DNA of 64,000 bases from assembly GCA_026702615.1 (NCBI GenBank), contig JAPPBY010000017.1:124001-188000 (forward strand), in the 5' to 3' direction. A program made the translations under genes and the position numbers. Positions within the stretch are counted from its first letter, which is position 1, and each line of letters begins with the position of its first letter. Positions 1 through 7,840 of this stretch are shown one piece after another. The notes under the pieces were generated by a model, which was not told where the DNA came from, did no database searches, and saw only the letters and a program-made list of their open reading frames with translations. Origin of the DNA: Chloroflexota bacterium (lineage in GTDB: Bacteria; Chloroflexota; Dehalococcoidia; Tepidiformales; Tepidiformaceae).

Positions 1-34
1 CTTGGTTGCCAAGTATTAGGGCGCTCGCTACAGT
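1..34 (+). promoter_or_regulatory. Promoter with overlapping palindrome upstream of padR-modABC
   Basis: TTGCCA (6-11) and TACAGT (29-34) are separated by 17 bases, a good sigma-70-type match, and the -10 ends 9 bases before the ATG at 44. The -35 lies inside a perfect inverted repeat CTTGG-TTG-CCAAG (1-13). A palindrome covering the -35 of a PadR gene is what autorepression would need; the operator role is inferred. The window edge prevents seeing what lies upstream. Confidence 0.55.
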
Positions 35-43
35 CCCGAATCC

Positions 44-586
44 ATGACACGCGAGCTGCTGGCCGGTGAACACGCCGTCCTCGCCCTGCTGCGAACACGC
101 CCGATGTACGGGTACGAGATGGCGCGCTACTTCGAGGGGGAGGACCTGCGGGAGGTCTGCCCAATCGAGCAGGGCTCGCTCTACACCTACCTGAGGAACC
201 TGGCGGGGCGGGCGCTGGTCACGTGGCGGGAGGAACGGGAGGGGCTGCGTCCACCGCGCAAGCGATTCGCGCTGACTCCCGAGGGAGAGGCAGTGGTAGA
301 GGCGTGGCTGCGCGAGCCGGTCGAGCGGCTGCGGGAGGTGCGCTTCGAGCTGCTGGTGAAGCTGTACGTGCTCCACGCCGTCGATCCCGAAGCGGAGGCG
401 GCGCTGGTACGGGACCAGCTGCGCGTGTGCGAGGGGTATCGAGAACGTGCGCGGGAGCGAGTGGTGCAGGCCGGCGACGGGTTCCTGCGGCTGGTGGCGC
501 AATCGAAGCTCTCGGCGGCGGACGCGACCGTGGAGTGGCTGCGCGATCACCTGGCGACGCTCTCCGCTCCCGCCGCGACACCGTGA
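44..586 (+). CDS. PadR family transcriptional regulator
   Basis: A 180-residue PadR-type repressor. The N-terminal winged helix runs from about residue 5 to 85: LLAGEHAVLALL, PMYGYEM, then the recognition-helix region QGSLYTYLRNL and the wing ending RKRFALTPEGE. The C-terminal half is helical and rich in Arg and Glu, as in the PadR dimerisation helices. Its TGA overlaps the GTG of modA (GTGA), so it is probably the first gene of the molybdate-uptake operon and may regulate it. PadR proteins respond to diverse ligands and nothing here shows which. A palindrome over its own -35 suggests autoregulation. Confidence 0.9.
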   Translation: MTRELLAGEHAVLALLRTRPMYGYEMARYFEGEDLREVCPIEQGSLYTYLRNLAGRALVTWREEREGLRPPRKRFALTPEGEAVVEAWLREPVERLREVRFELLVKLYVLHAVDPEAEAALVRDQLRVCEGYRERARERVVQAGDGFLRLVAQSKLSAADATVEWLRDHLATLSAPAATP

Positions 587-1347
587 GTCTGCGACTTGCC
601 GTCACGGGGGCGCTCGCGGTGGCCGCACTGGGTCTGGGCGCGTGCGGCGACGGCGAGGAGCCGACCGAGACCATCACGGTATTCGCGGCGGCCTCGCTGA
701 CGGAGGCGTTCGGCGAGCTGGCGGCGGCATTCGAGGCAGAGCACCCGGGCGTGACGGTGCGGCTGTCGTTCGCGGGGTCAGCGACGCTGCGAACGCAAAT
801 CCTAGAGGGCGCCCCCGCGGACGTGTTCGCGAGCGCGAGTCCCGACGAGGTCGCTGCACTAGACGTGGCGGGGCTGGTTGTCGAGGAGCGCGGGCTGGCT
901 ACGAACACGCTCGTGGTGGCGACAGGAGAAGACGGCATCGGCAGCTTCGAGGAGCTCGCACTGCCGGGCCTGCGGCTGGTGCTGGCGGCCGAAGCGGTTC
1001 CCGCCGGGCGCTACGCGCGGGAATCGCTGGCGCTCGCAGGGAGCGACTTCGCGGGGCGCGTGCTGGCGAACGTGCGCAGCAATGAGGCGAGCGTGCGCGC
1101 CACGCTCGCGAAGGTGGAGCTGGGGGAGGCGGACGCAGCCATCGTCTACGCGAGCGACCTGCGGGCGGCGGACGAGGGCGTCCGTGCGATCGCGATTCCG
1201 GAACGGTTCCGGGTAGCGGCGGAGTACCGCATCGCGCTGCTCTCGGAGAGCGACGGGGCACGCGCGTTCGTGGCGTTCGTGACATCGGCGCGGGGCATGG
1301 CGACGCTCGCGCGTCACGGGTTCACAGCCGTGGGGGTAACCCCGTGA
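583..1347 (+). CDS. modA: Molybdate ABC transporter substrate-binding lipoprotein ModA
   Basis: Extracytoplasmic binding protein delivering molybdate (or tungstate) to ModBC. The product of 254 residues starts at GTG 583 inside the padR stop. It has a hydrophobic signal with lipobox GLGAC (Cys about residue 21), then the ModA hallmarks TVFAAASLTEAF, LSFAGSATLRTQI, PADVFASAS and, near the C-terminus, DAAIVYASDL. Candidate oxyanion ligands are the Ser residues of AASL and GSA. The reading frame stays open further upstream, but the lipobox and the overlap fix the start. It overlaps modB by 4 bases. Confidence 0.95.
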   Translation: MSLRLAVTGALAVAALGLGACGDGEEPTETITVFAAASLTEAFGELAAAFEAEHPGVTVRLSFAGSATLRTQILEGAPADVFASASPDEVAALDVAGLVVEERGLATNTLVVATGEDGIGSFEELALPGLRLVLAAEAVPAGRYARESLALAGSDFAGRVLANVRSNEASVRATLAKVELGEADAAIVYASDLRAADEGVRAIAIPERFRVAAEYRIALLSESDGARAFVAFVTSARGMATLARHGFTAVGVTP

Positions 1348-2156
1348 CCGCCCTGCGCGCGCGGGCGCCCCATGCAGGACTGGCGCTGCTCATCGCCGTC
1401 TTTGCGCTGTTCTTCGTGCTGCCGTTCGCGGGGCTGCTGGAGCGCGGCATCGGTGGCAGCGGCACCTGGGACGCGATCACCAGCGACACGGCCCTCGACG
1501 CGCTCACGCTGTCGCTCTGGACATCGGCGGTGGCGCTGGTGATCGCGGTGGTGGCGGGGACGCCCGTCGCGTACTGGCTGACGCACGCGCGCTTCCCGGG
1601 AAAGGGAGCGGTGGAGGCGCTCATCGATCTGCCGATCGTGCTCCCGCCGACGATCGCGGGTGTGGCGCTGTTGACTGCGTTCGGGCGGAAGGGGCTGCTG
1701 GGCGCACCGCTGGACGACTGGTTCGGGCTGACGCTGGGCTTCAGCACGGTGGCCGTGATCATGGCGCAGCTGTTCGTGGGGGCGCCGTTCTACGTGCGCG
1801 CGGCGCGGGCCGGCTTCGCGAGCGTCGACGCGCAGTACGAACGGGTCGCGCACACGCTGGGCGCCTCGCGTTTGCGGGCCTTCGCACGGATCGTGCTGCC
1901 GCTGAGCTGGCCGTCGCTGGCGGCGGGGGCGGCGCTGTGCTGGGCGCGGGCGCTGGGGGAGCTGGGCGCGACGCTGATCTTCGCCGGGAACCTGCAGGGG
2001 GAAACCCAAACGATGCCGCTCGCCATTCTGAGCGCGTTCGAGCGGGCCGACGGGCTGACGGCGGCGGTGGCGCTGGCGATCCTGCTGCTGGCGGTGGCGT
2101 TGGTGGCCCTGGCGGCCTTCTGGCTGCTCTCGACGCGGGGGCGGGGGACGGCATGA
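1344..2156 (+). CDS. modB: Molybdate ABC transporter permease ModB
   Basis: Integral membrane permease of the molybdate importer, 270 residues. Hydrophobic segments are visible near residues 10-32, 55-80, 92-110, 135-155, 195-215 and 240-262. The EAA loop that docks to the ATPase is HTLGASRLRAFARIVLP, followed by WPSLAAG. The start is GTG 1344, overlapping the modA stop (GTGA). Length and topology match CysT/ModB-type permeases. It overlaps modC by 4 bases, so the three genes are almost certainly co-translated. Confidence 0.95.
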   Translation: MTALRARAPHAGLALLIAVFALFFVLPFAGLLERGIGGSGTWDAITSDTALDALTLSLWTSAVALVIAVVAGTPVAYWLTHARFPGKGAVEALIDLPIVLPPTIAGVALLTAFGRKGLLGAPLDDWFGLTLGFSTVAVIMAQLFVGAPFYVRAARAGFASVDAQYERVAHTLGASRLRAFARIVLPLSWPSLAAGAALCWARALGELGATLIFAGNLQGETQTMPLAILSAFERADGLTAAVALAILLLAVALVALAAFWLLSTRGRGTA

Positions 2157-3274
2157 CGCTCGAATTCGCGGCCCGCACGGAGCTCGGGGACTTCTCCTAC
2201 GACGCGCGCTTCGAAGCGGGAAACGAGATCGTCGTGCTATTCGGGCACTCGGGGGCGGGGAAGAGCCTGACGCTGCAGCTCATCGCGGGGCTGCTGCAAC
2301 CGGACGAGGGGCGCATCGTGATCGGCGGGGAGCCTGTGTTCGACGCAGACTCAGGGGTCAACCTGCCGCCGCAGGAGCGACGCATCGGGTACGTCGTGCA
2401 GGACCTTGCGCTGTTCCCGCACATGACCGTGGCCGAGAACGTCGGGTTCGGGATGACGGGGGAGGGCAGGGAGCGGCGGCTCGGCGAGGTGCTCGACCTG
2501 ATGCACCTGGGCGAGTTCCGCGACCGCAAACCACGGTCGCTGAGCGGGGGACAGCAGCAGCGCGCGGCGCTCGCGCGGGCGCTGGCGCGCGAGGCGAGCC
2601 TCCTGCTGCTGGACGAGCCGTTCAGTGCGCTCGACGAATCGCTGCGAGTGGAGCTGCGGCGCGAGCTGATCCGGCTGAGGAGCGAGCTCGATCTGAGTGT
2701 CATCTTCGTGACCCACGACCTGCGGGAAGCGCACCTGGTGGCCGACCGGCTGGCGGTGTTCGACGCGGGCCGGCTGCTGCAGTTCGATGGTCGCGAGCGT
2801 GTCTTCCGGGCGCCGGCGAACCGGCGGGTGGCGGAGCTGACGGGGGTCGCGAACATCCTGCGGGGGCGGGTGGAGGCGGCGGGGGACGGCATCCTGACCG
2901 TCGAGGCGGGCGGGGCGAGCCTGCGGGCGCCCGTACCGAACGGCTGGCGGCCCGCGGAGGGGGAGGCGGTCGACATCGCCATCCGGGCGGAGCGGGTCAA
3001 CCTGCGGCGGCTGGACGCGGACGATCCGGGCCAGCCCAACCTCCTGCGGGGCACGATTCGCGAGGAGCTGGCGTACGGCGCGACGCACACGCTGCGGTTC
3101 GAGTCAGCACTGGGGGAGACGGTCGAGGTCGAGATTGCGGCACGGCCATACGAGGTGCTGGGGGTGGCGGGGCAGAAGTCGTGGACGCTGGAGCTACCGC
3201 CCGAGGACCTTCACGTGATGGCGGTCTCGTCGGACGCGGCGGCGGGGTCGAGCGCCTCGGCGACGACGGCGTAG
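2153..3274 (+). CDS. modC: Molybdate ABC transporter ATP-binding protein ModC
   Basis: ATPase of the molybdate importer, 373 residues. Walker A is GHSGAGKS, the signature is LSGGQQQRAALARAL, Walker B is LLLLDEPFSALD, and the switch His is in FVTHDL. The C-terminal 130 residues form a TOBE/MOP-like region of the kind that binds molybdate in ModC. The start is ATG 2153 inside the modB stop. The 3' end overlaps a convergent methyltransferase gene by 64 bases, so the two C-termini are encoded on opposite strands of the same DNA. Confidence 0.95.
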   Translation: MTLEFAARTELGDFSYDARFEAGNEIVVLFGHSGAGKSLTLQLIAGLLQPDEGRIVIGGEPVFDADSGVNLPPQERRIGYVVQDLALFPHMTVAENVGFGMTGEGRERRLGEVLDLMHLGEFRDRKPRSLSGGQQQRAALARALAREASLLLLDEPFSALDESLRVELRRELIRLRSELDLSVIFVTHDLREAHLVADRLAVFDAGRLLQFDGRERVFRAPANRRVAELTGVANILRGRVEAAGDGILTVEAGGASLRAPVPNGWRPAEGEAVDIAIRAERVNLRRLDADDPGQPNLLRGTIREELAYGATHTLRFESALGETVEVEIAARPYEVLGVAGQKSWTLELPPEDLHVMAVSSDAAAGSSASATTA

Positions 3275-3888
3275 ACCGGGTCGGAGAGGCCGGGAGCGGG
3301 GCTGAGGTCGAAGGCGCGGGCCTTGGCGAATGCCTCCGAGAGCTCGAAGTAGAGGGCCACGAGGTTGGCGCGCTGCTCGTCGCCAAACAGCTGCCAGATG
3401 CGGACGGCCTTCGTCGGGAACATGCGGTTCGAGAAGGTGATGGCGAAGGGCGCGCCCGGCTTGAGCACGCGCCCGACCTCCGCGAAGACCTCGATGGGGC
3501 GCGTGAGGTACTGCACCGAGACGCTGACAACCGCGCCGTCGAACTCGTCGGGGTCGTAGGGCAGCGCGGGGTCCTGGTTGAGGTCGTGGATGGTGCGGCG
3601 GGTTAGGACGGGATTCGCATCGAGCTCGACCTTGTTCAGGCCGAGGCCGGTAACGCCCGAATAGGTCACGTCGGTGGGGAGGTGGGAGACCCAGCTCGAC
3701 ATGAGGTCGAGGAGGTGGCCGCCCTCGGGGAAAGTCTGACGGTAGAAGTCGCCGAGGGCGGCGATGGCCGCGTCGTCGATGTGGTTGACGAGGCGGGGCT
3801 GGACGTAGAAATGCGCGTCGTCGGACTCGTCGACGCGGCGGAAGTGCTCGGGGAGGAGCGGGTTGTCTTCCCGCGATTCAGGAGACAG
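3211..3888 (-). CDS. SAM-dependent methyltransferase, class I (start uncertain)
   Basis: Methyltransferase with type-11-like features: LLDLMSSWVSHLP (motif I region), FDGAVVSVSVQYLTRP (motif II/III region), and EVGRVLKPGAPFAITFSNRMFP (motif IV). The nearest ATG (3702) falls inside motif I and would leave a truncated 163-residue protein. The open frame continues upstream to a TGA near 3915 with no ATG or GTG. A CTG at 3888, preceded by GGAGCGGG and overlapping the 3' end of the ABM gene, gives a sensible 225-residue product and is my preferred start. Its 3' end overlaps modC by 64 bases. Substrate unknown. Confidence 0.75.
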   Translation of the reverse strand: MSPESREDNPLLPEHFRRVDESDDAHFYVQPRLVNHIDDAAIAALGDFYRQTFPEGGHLLDLMSSWVSHLPTDVTYSGVTGLGLNKVELDANPVLTRRTIHDLNQDPALPYDPDEFDGAVVSVSVQYLTRPIEVFAEVGRVLKPGAPFAITFSNRMFPTKAVRIWQLFGDEQRANLVALYFELSEAFAKARAFDLSPAPGLSDPVYAVVAEALDPAAASDETAIT

Positions 3889-4201
3889 CGGCGCCCGCTC
3901 CCTGCTCGACGATCACGGCCTCGTAGAACTTCGCGTGGGGATGGCCCTCGACGACGCCCTCGGGGGGACCGGCCTGCTGATGGGCACGGCGGAAGTGGTC
4001 GGACTGGGCCCAGTTGAGGAAGTCCTGGCGCGACTCCCAGATGGTGTGGGAGATGTAGTCGCCGGGGTCGTCGCCCTTGAGCAGGGAGAACTGCACGAAT
4101 CCGTCGAGGTCCTTGAGATAGCTCTCGCGTCCCTCCCAGATTTCCTCGAACTCGTGTCCGCGGTCGGGATTGACGGTGAAGTGGTTCATGGCGATGAACA
4201 T
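3878..4201 (-). CDS. Antibiotic biosynthesis monooxygenase (ABM) family protein
   Basis: A 107-residue single-domain ferredoxin-fold protein of the ABM/IsdG type: MFIAMNHFTVNPDRGHEFEEIW at the N-terminus, then FVQFSLLKGDDPGDYISHTIWES and FYEAVIV near the end. Some relatives degrade haem or oxidise quinols, many have no known role, and no haem-ligand residue can be assigned here. ATG 4201 is preceded by GGAG at a good distance. Its stop overlaps the downstream methyltransferase start, so the two genes form a small minus-strand operon diverging from the hydroxypyruvate isomerase gene. Confidence 0.8.
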   Translation of the reverse strand: MFIAMNHFTVNPDRGHEFEEIWEGRESYLKDLDGFVQFSLLKGDDPGDYISHTIWESRQDFLNWAQSDHFRRAHQQAGPPEGVVEGHPHAKFYEAVIVEQGAGAAVS

Positions 4202-4284
4202 CGGCGTGCTCCGTTCGTGATGGTTCCATTCTAGCGGGCGCGGACGCTTCCGCCGGGAAAGGGGCCGGTCGGACCGCGGCACCG

Positions 4285-4290
4285 TATCAT
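4285..4290 (+). promoter_or_regulatory. -10 box of a predicted leaderless promoter for hyi
   Basis: TATCAT ends 7 bases before the ATG at 4298, so transcription would begin at or next to the start codon. No convincing -35 or Shine-Dalgarno sequence is visible. One of several such sites in the window. Confidence 0.5.
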
Positions 4291-4297
4291 TCCCGGG

Positions 4298-5092
4298 ATG
4301 GTGCGATTCGCAGCAAACCTGAACTTTCTTTTCACCGAGACTCCCTTCCTCGACCGTTTCGAACTGGCGAAGCGGCACGGCTTCGAGGCGGTGGAGTACC
4401 CCTTCCCGTACGAGAACCCCGAGGACGAGCTGGCGCGGCGCCTGCGCGAGCACGGCCTGACGCAGGCGCTCATCAACCTTCCCGCGGGGGATTGGGGGAA
4501 GGGGGAGCGGGGCATTGCCTGCCACCCCGGCCGGACGGAGGAGTTCCGGGAAGGGGTCGCGACGGCGATCCGCTACGCGCAGGCCCTGGACTGTCCGCGG
4601 GCGAACTGCCTCGCAGGCGTTAAGCCAGAGGGGGTCTCCGATGAAGCGGCGCAGGCGGCGCTGGTCGAGAACCTGCGGTACGCGGGACAGGCGTTCCGGG
4701 AGGCAGGGCTCCAGCTGCTGACCGAGCCGATCAACACGCGCGACATCCCGGGCTTCTTCCTGAACACGAGCGCGCAGGGGCTGGCGGTGATGGAGGCAGT
4801 CGGGGACGGGCTGGTGGGGCTGCAGTACGACGCGTACCACATGCAGATCATGGAGGGCGACCTGGCGCGCACGGTCGAGGAGAACCTGGACGTCATCGGG
4901 CACATCCAGATTGCAGACAATCCCGGCCGCCACGAGCCGGGCACGGGCGAGGTGAACTACCCCTTCTTCCTGGACCACCTCGACGCCATCGGCTACGAGG
5001 GCTGGGTGGGATGCGAGTACGCGCCGGCGACGACGACCGAGGCGGGCCTGGGGTGGCTCGCGGAATACCGAGCGAGTGAGGGGGCGTCATGA
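4298..5092 (+). CDS. hyi: Hydroxypyruvate isomerase family protein
   Basis: TIM-barrel isomerase of 264 residues. The family interconverts hydroxypyruvate and tartronate semialdehyde, or the related 2-oxo-tetronates (OtnI). Recognisable elements are MVRFAANLNFLFTE at the start, the metal-site strands LLTEPINTRDIPGF (Glu) and VGLQYDAYHMQIMEGD (Asp, His), HIQIADNPGRHEPGTGE, and GWVGCEY (Glu). It overlaps the following reductase gene by ATGA. That pairing is classic for glyoxylate/glycerate metabolism, where the isomerase supplies or drains the tartronate semialdehyde used by the reductase. Confidence 0.9.
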   Translation: MVRFAANLNFLFTETPFLDRFELAKRHGFEAVEYPFPYENPEDELARRLREHGLTQALINLPAGDWGKGERGIACHPGRTEEFREGVATAIRYAQALDCPRANCLAGVKPEGVSDEAAQAALVENLRYAGQAFREAGLQLLTEPINTRDIPGFFLNTSAQGLAVMEAVGDGLVGLQYDAYHMQIMEGDLARTVEENLDVIGHIQIADNPGRHEPGTGEVNYPFFLDHLDAIGYEGWVGCEYAPATTTEAGLGWLAEYRASEGAS

Positions 5093-5973
5093 CACGAATC
5101 GCGTTTATCGGGCTGGGGATCATGGGGCGGCCGATGGCCGGCCACCTGCAGGCGGCGGGCCACGAGCTGTTCGTCGTGCGACACGTCTCGCCGCTACCGG
5201 AGGAGCTGCTGAAGGGGGGCGCGGTCGAGTGCGCGACGGCGGCGGAGGCGGCCTCGCGGAGCGAGGTCGTGATCACGATGGTTCCGGACACGCCCGACGT
5301 TGCGGACGTGCTGTTCGGCCCCGGCGGGGTGGCGGAGGGGCTGCAGGCGGGCACGACTGTCATCGACATGAGCTCGATCTCGCCGATCGAGACGAAGGAG
5401 TTCGCCCAGCGCATCGCCGAGAAGGGCTGCGACTACCTCGACGCGCCCGTCTCCGGGGGCGAGGTAGGGGCGAAAGGTGCCAGCCTCACGATCATGGCGG
5501 GGGGCAGCGGCGAGACGTTCGAGCGGGCGCGCCCGCTGCTTGAGCTGATGGGCGCGAACATCACGCTTGTCGGGGACGTGGGGGCCGGGCAGACGTGCAA
5601 GGTGGCGAACCAGATCATCGTGGCGCTCACGATCGAGGCGGTGGGGGAGGCGCTGCTGTTCGCCTCGAAGGCTGGGGTGGACCCGGCGCGGGTGCGGGAG
5701 GCGCTGATGGGCGGCTTCGCGGGTTCCCGCATTCTCGAGGTGCACGGACAGCGGATGGTGGAGCGCACGTTCGACCCCGGCTTCCGCATCGCGCTGCACC
5801 AGAAGGACCTTGGTCTGGCGCTCCAGGGGGCGCGGGCGCTGGGTATCAGCCTGCCGAACGCGGCTACGGCGCAGGAGCTGATGAACGCCTGCGCGGCGCA
5901 AGGCTGGAGCGACCTCGACCACTCGGGCCTGGTAAAGGCGCTGGAAGTCCTGGCCGGGCACGAGATCGCCTGA
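5089..5973 (+). CDS. garR: 2-hydroxy-3-oxopropionate (tartronate semialdehyde) reductase family
   Basis: NAD(P)-dependent beta-hydroxyacid dehydrogenase of 294 residues. It has the N-terminal dinucleotide fold IAFIGLGIMGRPMAGHL, the substrate loop DAPVSGGEVGAKGASLTIMAGG, the catalytic Lys region GAGQTCKVANQIIVAL, and the C-terminal HQKDLGLAL motif. It would reduce tartronate semialdehyde to glycerate; 3-hydroxyisobutyrate dehydrogenase is the main alternative in this family, and the adjacent hydroxypyruvate isomerase favours the former. Its ATG overlaps the isomerase stop, indicating coupled translation. Confidence 0.88.
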   Translation: MTRIAFIGLGIMGRPMAGHLQAAGHELFVVRHVSPLPEELLKGGAVECATAAEAASRSEVVITMVPDTPDVADVLFGPGGVAEGLQAGTTVIDMSSISPIETKEFAQRIAEKGCDYLDAPVSGGEVGAKGASLTIMAGGSGETFERARPLLELMGANITLVGDVGAGQTCKVANQIIVALTIEAVGEALLFASKAGVDPARVREALMGGFAGSRILEVHGQRMVERTFDPGFRIALHQKDLGLALQGARALGISLPNAATAQELMNACAAQGWSDLDHSGLVKALEVLAGHEIA

Positions 5974-6057
5974 GCGCCGGAGCATTCACACCTCGTGTGC
6001 GACAATGCACGGCGGTCCGCCGGTTAGGCGGACCCTGGGGGCCAGGAAGGGAAGACG

Positions 6058-6909
6058 ATGACCATCCGGGAAGTGGGCGTGGTCGGTTGCGGGATCATGG
6101 GTGCGGGAATCGCCCAGATCTGCGCCGCGCACGGGTACCGCGTCCGCGTGACTGAATCAGAACCCGAGCGCCTCGAAGAGGGTCTCGCGACGATCAAGCG
6201 CCGCCTCGGCCGCGAGGTCGAGCGCGGACGGCTGAGCCGCGAGCGGCACGACCGCACGCTGGCCCGCCTGAAGGGCGTCGACACGCTCAAGGGGTTCGCG
6301 GACAGCGACCTCGTGATCGAAGCGGTGATCGAGGAGTTGCCCCTCAAGAAGGAACTGTTCGAAGAGCTCGGAGAGGTTTGCAAGGAAAACGCGATTCTCG
6401 CGAGTAACACGTCGTCGCTGTCACTGAGCGAGATGGCGGCTTCGTCCGGCCGGCCCGAGCAGGTGATCGGCATCCACTTCTTCAACCCGCCGACGGTGCT
6501 GCCACTGGTCGAGGTGATCTCCTCGGAAAGCACCTCGCAGGAGACGATCGATGCGGCCATGGCCTTCTGTGACTCGATCGACCGGCTGACCGTACGGGTG
6601 AAGGACTCGCCGGGATTCATCGTGAACCGGCTGCTGGTGCCGTTCATCTTCGACGCCATCCACATGCTGGAGGGCGGCATCGCCTCAGCCGAGGACGTCG
6701 ACCAGGCCTGCAAAGTGGGCCTGAACCACGCGCTGGGGCCGCTTGCGACGGCGGACCTGATCGGACTGGACACGATGATCCACATCAGCGACGCAATGTT
6801 CGAGGAGTACGGCGAGGCCCGATTCAAGGCTCCAACAACCCTGCGACGGCTCGTCTCGCTCGGCCACCTTGGCCGCAAGAGCGGCCGCGGATTCTTCGAG
6901 TACAACTAA
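6058..6909 (+). CDS. 3-hydroxyacyl-CoA (3-hydroxybutyryl-CoA) dehydrogenase
   Basis: NAD-dependent L-3-hydroxyacyl-CoA dehydrogenase, single-function type, 283 residues. It has VGVVGCGIMGAGIAQ (NAD site), ILASNTSSLSLSEMA, the catalytic IGIHFFNPP (His) with its partner Glu downstream in LVEVI, and VKDSPGFIVNRLLVPF. The C-terminal domain ends GRKSGRGFFEYN. AGGAAGGGAAG precedes the ATG. It is followed 23 bases later by an enoyl-CoA hydratase gene, giving two consecutive beta-oxidation-type steps. It is similar to the Hbd/PaaH group; the chain or ring substrate cannot be read from the sequence. Confidence 0.9.
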   Translation: MTIREVGVVGCGIMGAGIAQICAAHGYRVRVTESEPERLEEGLATIKRRLGREVERGRLSRERHDRTLARLKGVDTLKGFADSDLVIEAVIEELPLKKELFEELGEVCKENAILASNTSSLSLSEMAASSGRPEQVIGIHFFNPPTVLPLVEVISSESTSQETIDAAMAFCDSIDRLTVRVKDSPGFIVNRLLVPFIFDAIHMLEGGIASAEDVDQACKVGLNHALGPLATADLIGLDTMIHISDAMFEEYGEARFKAPTTLRRLVSLGHLGRKSGRGFFEYN

Positions 6910-6932
6910 ACACCACCAAACTGGAGGCAGGC

Positions 6933-7706
6933 GTGGCACTGCTGTACGAGGTCAGCGATCACATCGCGACCATCACCATCAACCGACCGGATGCTCTCAA
7001 CTCGATCGACCTCGAGACGTGGGGCGAGCTCTCCGAAGCGTGCGCGAAGCTCGAGGCTGACGACGACGTCTGGGTGGGCATCATCACGGGAGCCGGTGGA
7101 CGAGCCTTCAGCGCGGGCGCCGACCTGAAGGAAACGATCCCGACGCTGATCGATGATCCACGCGGCAATCGCTACGACGAGCCCGACACCATCATGCGCG
7201 GCCAGACGGTCACGAAGCCGCTGATCGCGGCGGTGAACGGCCTCGCGCTGGGCGGCGGTCTCGAGATCGTGCTGGCCTGCGACCTGCGCATCGCCGCCGA
7301 GGGCGCGCGCCTGGGCGCACCCGAGATCACGCTCGGCTTCATCCCGGGCTGGGGCGCGACGCAGCGGCTCGCGCGCGAGCTGCCCTGGGCAATCGCGGCC
7401 GGGATCGTTTTCTCGGGTGACCAGATCGGCGCGGAGACGGCGCACCAGTACGGGCTCGTGAACGAAGTTGTTCCGGCCGACCGGCTGCAGGCGGCGGCCC
7501 GCCAGCTGGCGGAGACGCTCTGCTCGCGCGGTCCACTGGCGCTGCGGGCAGCGAAGCGGGCGATGCGCGAGGGGCTCGACATGTCGCTCGACGACGGCCT
7601 CCAGCTCGAGCACGACCTGTTCGACGACCTCGCTTACACGGAGGACGCGAAGGAAGGCGTGGCCGCCTTCCAGGAGCGGCGCGCAGCCACGTTCAAGGGC
7701 CGCTAG
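6933..7706 (+). CDS. Enoyl-CoA hydratase/isomerase family protein
   Basis: Crotonase-fold enzyme of 257 residues starting at GTG 6933 behind GGAGG. Oxyanion-hole segments are GGRAFSAGADLKE and NGLALGGGLEIVLACDLRIA. Both catalytic glutamates of true hydratases appear conserved (GGGLE and GAPEITLGFIPGWGATQRL), so hydratase activity is likely rather than a diverged function. With the preceding dehydrogenase it would interconvert enoyl-, 3-hydroxyacyl- and 3-oxoacyl-CoA. No thiolase or acyl-CoA dehydrogenase lies next to it, so the rest of the pathway is elsewhere. Confidence 0.92.
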   Translation: MALLYEVSDHIATITINRPDALNSIDLETWGELSEACAKLEADDDVWVGIITGAGGRAFSAGADLKETIPTLIDDPRGNRYDEPDTIMRGQTVTKPLIAAVNGLALGGGLEIVLACDLRIAAEGARLGAPEITLGFIPGWGATQRLARELPWAIAAGIVFSGDQIGAETAHQYGLVNEVVPADRLQAAARQLAETLCSRGPLALRAAKRAMREGLDMSLDDGLQLEHDLFDDLAYTEDAKEGVAAFQERRAATFKGR

Positions 7707-7840
7707 GGCCCCTTCACGGCACCGGGCACCAGCCTCGCAAGCGGTGGGCGCATTGAAAGGCGCCCGCCGCTCGTCTAGATTCGCGGGGCTCTCGCGGTCG
7801 GGCGCGGTCGCGCCCGCACAATCGCGACGAAGGGGTGACC

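Noticed and set aside
223-582. Upstream extension of the modA frame
   Set aside because: It overlaps padR entirely and would bury the lipoprotein signal; GTG 583 at the padR stop explains both genes.
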